This document shows positions 6,515 to 10,837 of a DNA stretch of 10,837 nucleotides, piece after piece (the stretch's first letter is position 1; each line of letters begins with the position of its first letter). The notes beneath the pieces are model-generated. The model ran no database searches and had not been told where the DNA came from. It saw only the letters and a list, made by a program, of their open reading frames with translations. The translations under genes and the position numbers were made by a program. This stretch comes from JAPLZH01 sp964450345. GTDB taxonomy: Bacteria > Patescibacteriota > Minisyncoccia > Phycocordibacterales > PALSA-1337. The DNA lies in NCBI GenBank assembly GCA_964450345.1, contig CAYVEL010000020.1, forward strand, positions 1 through 10,837. Direction: 5' to 3'.

Positions 6515-7888
6515 ATGAAGAATTCAAAAAGGTTCAATTTTTTTGTTGCTAGTTTTCTGATTTTTACCATTGCTTTATCTATAAATATATCTTCTATAAA
6601 TCTTGTTAATGCTGAGACCGCATCTGAAAGAGAGGCTAGACTAAAGGCAGAACTTGCTCAAATAGAGAAAGAACAAAAACAGGTAGAAAAAATCGTTACA
6701 GATACCAAAGCTCAGGGGGCATCAATCTCTCGTGATATTGCCTTACTTGATGCACAGATTAAATCAGCTCAGCTTAAAATAAAAGCGAAAAATATTATTA
6801 TTGAACAACTTGGAAAAGATATTGCTTCAAAAAATAAAATCATAGGATCACTGGAGGACAGAATAGAGGAAGGTCAGAAGACATTAGCTGAGTTACTTTC
6901 TAGAATAGATCAGTATCAGAGACACAGTGAATCAGAAATATTGATGAGTAATAGTAGTTTTTCGGAGTTTCTTTTAGATGTGGATCAGTATGAACAGGTT
7001 CAAGATTCCATATATGATTTATTCGTACAGATAAGAGATGATAAGAAAGAGACGGAAGATCAGAAGACTGTGTTAGATAGTAGAAAAAATAGCGAACAGG
7101 ATGCAATGGCTGAAATTCAAGCACAGAAAAGAATTGTTGAAGCAAAACAAAAAGAGAAAGATCAGTTGTTAAAATTAAATAAAAATCAGCAAACAGCATA
7201 TGAACAGTTGTTGGCTCAGAAGAGAGCTAAGGCTGCGGAAATACGTGCAGCTTTATTCTCATTGCGTGACTCAGATGCTATTCCTTTCGGTAAGGCATAT
7301 GAATATGCTGTAAAAGCTTCTCAGACTACAGGTATTAGACCTGCATTTCTACTCGCTATTCTTACTCAGGAATCAGCTTTAGGTAAAAACGTGGGATCAT
7401 GTTATTTAGCTGATCCACAAACTGGTGCTGGAGTTTCTACTAAAACAGGAGTATCTATAGAAAAAGTTATGAGCCCTGCTAGAGATGTTACTCCGTTTAT
7501 AACAATAACTAAAAACTTAGGTAGGGATCCATATAAGACTTTAGTCTCATGTCCAATTCCTTCTGCTGGAGGCTGGGGTGGTGCTATGGGTCCTGCACAG
7601 TTTATTCCTTCTACTTGGACATTATTTGAGAGTAGGATAGAAAAAGCATTGAGTGTAGCGAATGCAGATCCATGGCGTGCAGAGGATGCATTCTTGGCGT
7701 CAGCAATGTATCTGACAGACAGAGGTGCAGCAGCGGGAACATATACAGCAGAGATTAATGCTGCATGTAAATATTACACAGGTCGTTCATGTGCTGAAAC
7801 TAATAGCGGATATACTTATGGTGGTCAGGTTATGATGCGTGCTCAGAATATTCAGGATAATATGATTAACTTAATTCTTAATAATTAG
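6515..7888 (+). CDS. Secreted coiled-coil lytic transglycosylase (peptidoglycan hydrolase)
   Basis: I choose ATG 6515 (457 residues) over the in-frame GTG at 6488, because a consensus -10 lies between them and because residue 1 then begins a normal signal peptide. That peptide has a basic MKNSKRF start, a hydrophobic core at about 8-30, and probable cleavage after Ala33 (VNA-ET). Residues 35-250 form a long Lys/Glu/Gln-rich coiled coil like those of PcsB/EnvC-type hydrolases. The C-terminal domain (about 255-457) is a lysozyme-fold lytic transglycosylase: the expected catalytic Glu286 is in LTQESALG, and the substrate-groove motif GGAMGPAQFIPSTW is at 355-368. Cysteines 296/346 and 418/426 could form disulfides in the exported protein. 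It should cleave glycan strands with anhydro-MurNAc formation, in cell separation or wall remodelling; the coiled coil may control it. The gene is a single unit between the L25 terminator and the L31 promoter. Confidence 0.88.
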   Translation: MKNSKRFNFFVASFLIFTIALSINISSINLVNAETASEREARLKAELAQIEKEQKQVEKIVTDTKAQGASISRDIALLDAQIKSAQLKIKAKNIIIEQLGKDIASKNKIIGSLEDRIEEGQKTLAELLSRIDQYQRHSESEILMSNSSFSEFLLDVDQYEQVQDSIYDLFVQIRDDKKETEDQKTVLDSRKNSEQDAMAEIQAQKRIVEAKQKEKDQLLKLNKNQQTAYEQLLAQKRAKAAEIRAALFSLRDSDAIPFGKAYEYAVKASQTTGIRPAFLLAILTQESALGKNVGSCYLADPQTGAGVSTKTGVSIEKVMSPARDVTPFITITKNLGRDPYKTLVSCPIPSAGGWGGAMGPAQFIPSTWTLFESRIEKALSVANADPWRAEDAFLASAMYLTDRGAAAGTYTAEINAACKYYTGRSCAETNSGYTYGGQVMMRAQNIQDNMINLILNN

Positions 7889-7913
7889 TTGTTTTTAGAA
7901 TGTTGTAAAAGGC

Positions 7914-7954
7914 AGGTTTTGGTATATTTGTAGTGTTAAATAGTTAAAAAACCT
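7914..7954 (+). terminator. Weak candidate terminator after the transglycosylase gene
   Basis: AGGTTTT (7914-7920) can pair with AAAACCT (7948-7954) across a 27-base A/T-rich loop, followed by TTATTTTA. The long loop makes it a poor terminator, but nothing better lies between the transglycosylase stop and the L31 promoter. Confidence 0.25.
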
Positions 7955-7961
7955 TTATTTT

Positions 7962-7973
7962 AGGCTTAAGCCT
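7962..7973. promoter_or_regulatory. Perfect 12-base palindrome touching the L31 -35 box
   Basis: AGGCTTAAGCCT is a perfect palindrome whose last T is the first base of the -35 TTGCAA. The position suits an operator or an upstream activating site. The inner eight bases, GCTTAAGC, also occur at 9398-9405 upstream of the S2 gene, but at a different distance from that promoter. A function is only inferred. Confidence 0.3.
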
Positions 7974-8001
7974 TGCAAAAAAGCGGTTTTCCTGTTAAAT
8001 T
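7973..8001 (+). promoter_or_regulatory. Promoter of the L31 gene, leaderless
   Basis: TTGCAA (7973-7978), a 17-base spacer and TAAATT (7996-8001) with TGT directly before it (7993-7995) form an extended -10 promoter. It ends seven bases before ATG 8009. The S2 promoter has the same TTGCAAAAA -35 region and the same spacing to its TGTTA. The TTG at 7973 could be mistaken for a start codon. Confidence 0.75.
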
Positions 8002-8008
8002 GTGCTAC

Positions 8009-8293
8009 ATGAAGAAAGATATACATCCAAAGGAATATAGACCTGTAATTTTCGTCGACAGTACAAGCGGCGTGCAGTTTCTTATTTCTTCTACTATCGC
8101 TACTAAAGAAACTGGAAAGTGGGAAGACGGTAAAGAATACCCTCTATTCAGAGTTGAAATTTCTAGCGCATCACACCCTTACTATACTGGTGAGAACACA
8201 TCTATGGACTACACAGGACGTGTTGAGAAATTCAATAAGAGAGTTTCAAAAGGTACAGAAAAGAAAACTACTAAAGCTAAAGCAAGTAAATAG
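8009..8293 (+). CDS. rpmE2: 50S ribosomal protein L31, zinc-independent (type B-like)
   Basis: Large-subunit protein at the central protuberance that helps bridge to the 30S head. I start it at ATG 8009, where the product begins MKKDIHPKEYRPVIF, the normal L31 N-terminus; an in-frame TTG at 7973 would add 12 unrelated residues and is explained as the -35 box. The 94-residue product has no cysteine, so it lacks the CxxC zinc site of type A L31, and it carries FVDSTSGVQFLISST and the conserved HPYYTG motif. In species with both types the Cys-free form is induced in zinc limitation; here it may simply be the only L31. A basic Lys/Thr tail ends the protein. The gene is monocistronic, with its own promoter before it and a hairpin terminator right after the TAG stop. 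Confidence 0.93.
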   Translation: MKKDIHPKEYRPVIFVDSTSGVQFLISSTIATKETGKWEDGKEYPLFRVEISSASHPYYTGENTSMDYTGRVEKFNKRVSKGTEKKTTKAKASK

Positions 8294-8299
8294 CTTCTC

Positions 8300-8334
8300 G
8301 AAAAAGAGCGTATCTCTAAAGGGCGCTCTTTTTC
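8300..8334 (+). terminator. Intrinsic terminator after the L31 gene
   Basis: GAAAAAGAGCG (8300-8310) pairs perfectly with CGCTCTTTTTC (8324-8334) around a 13-base loop, and the descending arm ends in five T followed by CTTTGG. It starts seven bases after the L31 stop. Confidence 0.85.
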
Positions 8335-8365
8335 TTTGGTAAAAAATCTGAAATAATTAAAATAG

Positions 8366-8395
8366 TTGGTTTAGGAAAGAATAAAATAATAATTT
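8366..8395 (+). promoter_or_regulatory. Weak candidate prfA promoter
   Basis: TTGGTT (8366-8371) and TAATTT (8390-8395) are 18 bases apart. The latter ends seven bases before ATG 8403, the same geometry as the clearer promoters here. The region is very A/T-rich, so chance matches are likely; a promoter is nevertheless needed after the L31 terminator. Confidence 0.35.
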
Positions 8396-8402
8396 ATAAA
8401 AA

Positions 8403-9383
8403 ATGGACTTATCAGAATATAAGAAAAATCATAAGACAGCATTTCTAGCTGAAATGTACGAAAAGCTCGAGAAAGACGAGAAAGAGCTTTTATCTTTGGC
8501 TAATGATCCTAGTATGGCTGATTTAGCAAAGTCTGATCTAGCTGTAATTACAGAACAGAAGGCTGGAATAATGAAACAGATCCAAGACATTATAGATTCC
8601 GACAAAGAAGAAATAGAATTTCCTAATGAATTAATTCTTGAAGTAAGAGCTGGAACAGGTGGTGAAGAGGCTGCTCTATTCGCTGAAGAGCTTTTACTTA
8701 TGTATAAGAGATATGCTGAATCTATTGGTTGGGGAACTAAAATCGTAGAAGAGTCAGAAAGTCCACTTGGAGGATATAAAGAAGCATCTCTTGAAATTCG
8801 TGGTAAGGATTGTTATAGAAAATTTAAATACGAAACAGGTGTTCATAGAATTCAGCGTATTCCAGAGACTGAAAAAATGGGTAGAGTGCATACTTCTACT
8901 GCGTCTGTGGCGGTTCTTCCTATTAGAAAGAAAACAAGCGTAGAGATTAAACCTAATGATCTAGAAATGGAATTTTCTCGTGCTGGTGGTAAAGGAGGTC
9001 AAAACGTTAACAAAGTGGAGACAGCTGTGAGACTAACTCATAAACCATCAGGTATTAGCGTTCGTGTTACAGCGGAACGAAGTCAGTCAGCAAACAGAGA
9101 AAAAGCTCTAGCTATTATTACTGCAAAACTAGAAGTCTTAAAAGAGGAAGAAGAAGCAAAGAAATGGAGTTCTGCTAGAAAAGGTCAGATTGGTACAGGC
9201 GATAGATCAGAAAAGATCAGAACATACAATATTCTTCAGGATAGAGTCACAGATCACAGAATTAAACAGTCTTGGCATAATATAGATACTATATTTGCCG
9301 GTAGAATAGAGCCTGTTTTCGAAGCTATAGAGTCTTATGAGAAAACAGGTATAGCTGGAAACGATACCTCAGATGATGAGTAA
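8403..9383 (+). CDS. prfA: Peptide chain release factor 1
   Basis: Recognises UAA and UAG in the ribosomal A site and triggers peptidyl-tRNA hydrolysis. The catalytic GGQ is at 198-200, in the context RAGGKGGQNVNK. The stop-codon-reading tripeptide is PET at 154-156, in RIPETEK, where RF1 usually has PAT or PVT; this marks it as RF1 and not RF2, which has SPF. VRAGTGGEEAALF (81-93) is the conserved start of domain 2. The protein has 326 residues against about 360 in E. coli RF1. All motifs are shifted by about 35 residues, so the missing part is in N-terminal domain 1, as seen in other short RF1 forms. The C-terminal tail is acidic (DTSDDE). It is preceded by the L31 terminator and followed after 115 bases by S2. 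There is no Shine-Dalgarno before ATG 8403. Confidence 0.95.
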   Translation: MDLSEYKKNHKTAFLAEMYEKLEKDEKELLSLANDPSMADLAKSDLAVITEQKAGIMKQIQDIIDSDKEEIEFPNELILEVRAGTGGEEAALFAEELLLMYKRYAESIGWGTKIVEESESPLGGYKEASLEIRGKDCYRKFKYETGVHRIQRIPETEKMGRVHTSTASVAVLPIRKKTSVEIKPNDLEMEFSRAGGKGGQNVNKVETAVRLTHKPSGISVRVTAERSQSANREKALAIITAKLEVLKEEEEAKKWSSARKGQIGTGDRSEKIRTYNILQDRVTDHRIKQSWHNIDTIFAGRIEPVFEAIESYEKTGIAGNDTSDDE

Positions 9384-9436
9384 TTAAGGTAAAACCTGCT
9401 TAAGCTATAGTTTAGGCCATTCTAGGCTCAGAATAT

Positions 9437-9465
9437 TTGCAAAAACAGGGTATATCTGTTAGACT
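9437..9465 (+). promoter_or_regulatory. Promoter of the S2 gene, with a short leader
   Basis: TTGCAA (9437-9442), a 17-base spacer and TAGACT (9460-9465) preceded by TGT (9457-9459) form an extended -10 promoter closely similar to that of L31. The predicted start is near 9472, giving a leader of about 27 bases before ATG 9499. The leader holds a small hairpin, AACT-GAAA-AGTT (9475-9486), with a GNRA-type loop, and no Shine-Dalgarno. Confidence 0.7.
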
Positions 9466-9498
9466 AGTCCCACTAACTGAAAAGTTGAAATATATTAT

Positions 9499-10218
9499 AT
9501 GTCCACAATCATAGACCGTATGTTTAAGGCCGGAGCACATTACGGAACTCCGAAGTCCAGAAGACATCCAACAATAGCAAAATTTATTTTCGGCAAAAAA
9601 GAATCTGTCGAAATTTTAGACTTGGAAAAGACATCAGTCCTTCTAAGTAAAGCTCTAGCTTTCATTTCTGATATCGCAAAGAGTGGTAAACAGATTATTA
9701 TCGTAGGTGGTAAGAGTGAGGCTCGTGATGCTGTTAAGAATGCAGGTATTACTCTTAAACTTCCTTACGTAGACGGAAGATGGTTAGGTGGTACTCTTAC
9801 AAACTTCACTGAAATTAAGAGAAGAATTGAAAAGTTCACTAAACTTATTGATGATAGAAACAAGGGTACTCTAGTATCTAAATACACAAAGAAAGAAAGA
9901 CTACTTATCGACAGAGAAATTGCTAATTTCGAAAGATTTTTCCATGGTATCGTAGATATGAAGGAAATGCCAAAGGCTATGCTAGTAGTTGATCCTAGAA
10001 AAGAAAAGAATGCTATTAAGGAAGCTAAGGATATGGGAATTCCAGTTATCGCTATTATGGGTGCAGATTGTAATCTTAGAGATTCTCTTTTCCCAATCGT
10101 AGGTAATGACTCTTCAAAGGCAAGTATTGAATTCTTCATGGGAGAGGTTATCAAGGCTTGGAATGAAGGTAAGTCAGCTTCTGCTACTCCTGCTTCTACT
10201 GTCGCTCCTAAAAATTAA
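9499..10218 (+). CDS. rpsB: 30S ribosomal protein S2
   Basis: A small-subunit protein that joins late in assembly and binds near the junction of head and platform, needed for S1 and mRNA placement where S1 exists. The 239-residue protein has GAHYGTPKSRRHP (12-24, family GxHxGH), FIFGKKESVEILDLEKT (29-45), the invariant GRWLGGTLTNF stretch (92-102), and DPRKEKNAIKEA (165-176). IPVIAIMGADCN (181-192) stands where most bacteria have an IAxxDTNCDP motif, so the residues there are divergent. The C-terminus ends in a short Ala/Ser/Thr tail. The gene has its own promoter and is followed by a hairpin before tsf. The usual rpsB-tsf order is kept, but the hairpin suggests that expression of the two is partly uncoupled. 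The stop is TAA. Confidence 0.95.
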   Translation: MSTIIDRMFKAGAHYGTPKSRRHPTIAKFIFGKKESVEILDLEKTSVLLSKALAFISDIAKSGKQIIIVGGKSEARDAVKNAGITLKLPYVDGRWLGGTLTNFTEIKRRIEKFTKLIDDRNKGTLVSKYTKKERLLIDREIANFERFFHGIVDMKEMPKAMLVVDPRKEKNAIKEAKDMGIPVIAIMGADCNLRDSLFPIVGNDSSKASIEFFMGEVIKAWNEGKSASATPASTVAPKN

Positions 10219-10226
10219 TTAATAAC

Positions 10227-10246
10227 AAGCCGTGAAAACACGGCTT
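10227..10246 (+). terminator. Hairpin terminator or attenuator between rpsB and tsf
   Basis: AAGCCGTG (10227-10234) pairs with CACGGCTT (10239-10246) around an AAAA loop, followed by TAGTATTTAAAA. The T-tract is interrupted, so termination may be partial and allow some read-through into tsf. Confidence 0.7.
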
Positions 10247-10278
10247 TAGTATTTAAAAATTTAAGTAAATTTAAAATT

Positions 10279-10837
10279 ATGATCACCACAGAACAAATTA
10301 AAGATCTTCGTGACAAAACAGGAGTATCTGTAATGCAGTGTAAGAAAGCTTTAGAAGAGGCTGGAGGTGATGAAGAAAAAGCTCTTATTATTCTAAGAAA
10401 GAAGAGCGGTGATATTGCTGCTAAGAAATCTGACAGAACATTTAATGCTGGAACAGTTCAGGCTTATGTTCACGGTAACTCAAATGTCGGTGTATTAGTA
10501 GAGCTTAACTGTGAGACAGATTTCGTAGCTAGAAATCCTGAATTCGTGGCTTTAGCTAGAGACATTGCTATGCATGTTGCAGCTTCAAATCCTAAGTTCA
10601 CTACTAGCGCAGAAATCGATGAGAGCGCAAAGCAGAAGGCAGCAGAAGTATTTGCTTCTGAAGTAGAAGGAAAGCCTGAAGCTATTAAGGCTAAGATTCT
10701 AGAAGGTAAACTAAGTTCTTACTTCAGCGAAATGGTTCTTATGGATCAGCCATTCATTAAGAATCCAGAAGTAACAGTTAACGGTCTTATTCAGGGAGCT
10801 ACACAGAAATTCGGTGAAAAGATTCAGATTGGTCGCT
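10279..10837 (+). CDS. tsf: Elongation factor Ts, 3' end cut by window edge
   Basis: The guanine nucleotide exchange factor for EF-Tu. The frame from ATG 10279 gives 186 codons before the window ends. The N-terminal UBA-like domain carries TEQIKDLRDKTGVSVMQCKKAL (residues 4-25, family signature 1). The core begins with VGVLVELNCETDFVARNPEF, containing the TDFV residues that contact EF-Tu. The last visible residues, EKIQIGR, correspond to the C-terminal strand that ends short EF-Ts proteins, so only about ten residues should be missing; this is the single-core, roughly 200-residue form and not the 280-residue E. coli form. TAAATT (10266-10271) ends seven bases before the ATG and may be a leaderless -10, although no clear -35 is seen; read-through from rpsB is the alternative. 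No Shine-Dalgarno is present. Confidence 0.94.
   Translation, partial: MITTEQIKDLRDKTGVSVMQCKKALEEAGGDEEKALIILRKKSGDIAAKKSDRTFNAGTVQAYVHGNSNVGVLVELNCETDFVARNPEFVALARDIAMHVAASNPKFTTSAEIDESAKQKAAEVFASEVEGKPEAIKAKILEGKLSSYFSEMVLMDQPFIKNPEVTVNGLIQGATQKFGEKIQIGR

Noticed and set aside
8371..8380. AGGAAAG upstream of prfA as a Shine-Dalgarno
   Set aside because: It lies about 25 bases before the ATG, too far for normal ribosome binding.
9398..9405. GCTTAAGC upstream of S2 as a second copy of the L31 operator
   Set aside because: Its distance from the promoter differs (31 bases against 1), and CTTAAG also occurs inside the PfkB and dehydrogenase coding regions, so the match is weak evidence.
9491..9496. 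TATATT just before the S2 ATG as a leaderless -10
   Set aside because: It ends only two bases before the ATG, so transcription would start inside the gene; the two-box promoter at 9437-9465 is far better.

Overview
The window looks like an A+T-rich bacterial chromosome segment, most likely from a Candidate Phyla Radiation (Patescibacteria) member, probably of the Parcubacteria group. This is inferred from the protein styles and not from any marker search. The signs are compact genes with very short gaps, AGA-dominated arginine codons, a shortened release factor 1, an L25 with a charged tail, divergent S2 and EF-Ts, and a coiled-coil lytic transglycosylase of a kind common in these genomes. 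All 11 visible stop codons are TAA or TAG and none is TGA.

Layout. At the left edge (2-757) lies the 3' part of a gene encoding tandem 34-residue helical repeats that resemble mitochondrial/plastid transcription termination factor (mTERF) repeats. It converges on a LOG-family nucleotide phosphoribohydrolase (833-1495, minus), with one bidirectional hairpin terminator between them. Divergent from LOG is tgt (1550-2740), which converges on a PfkB-family sugar or nucleoside kinase (2756-3748, minus) across an almost purely A/T hairpin. Divergent from the kinase, and sharing its promoter region, is a class II ketose-bisphosphate aldolase (3807-4700), followed by an NAD-dependent D-2-hydroxyacid dehydrogenase (4757-5728).

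The right half is a translation and envelope block on the plus strand: ribosomal protein L25 (5776-6432), a secreted coiled-coil lytic transglycosylase (6515-7888), a cysteine-free L31 (8009-8293), release factor 1 (8403-9383), S2 (9499-10218) and EF-Ts (10279 to the right edge, nearly complete). Clear hairpin terminators follow L25, L31 and S2, so the block appears to be a chain of short transcription units and not one operon.

The most striking property runs across genes. For most starts a good bacterial -10 hexamer (several with an extended TGn) ends only 6-9 bases before the ATG, which puts the predicted transcription start at or within about 3 bases of the start codon. None of the 11 visible starts has a convincing Shine-Dalgarno sequence. 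Leaderless mRNA therefore appears to be the default here; S2 is the clear exception, with a predicted 27-base leader. This reading also corrects two starts: the TTG at 7973 is the -35 box of the L31 gene, and the GTG at 6488 lies upstream of the transglycosylase's -10. The other main point of interest is the mTERF-like repeat protein, since that family is known mainly from eukaryotic organelles. No gap exceeds 120 bases, and I see no tRNA, rRNA, CRISPR array or mobile element.
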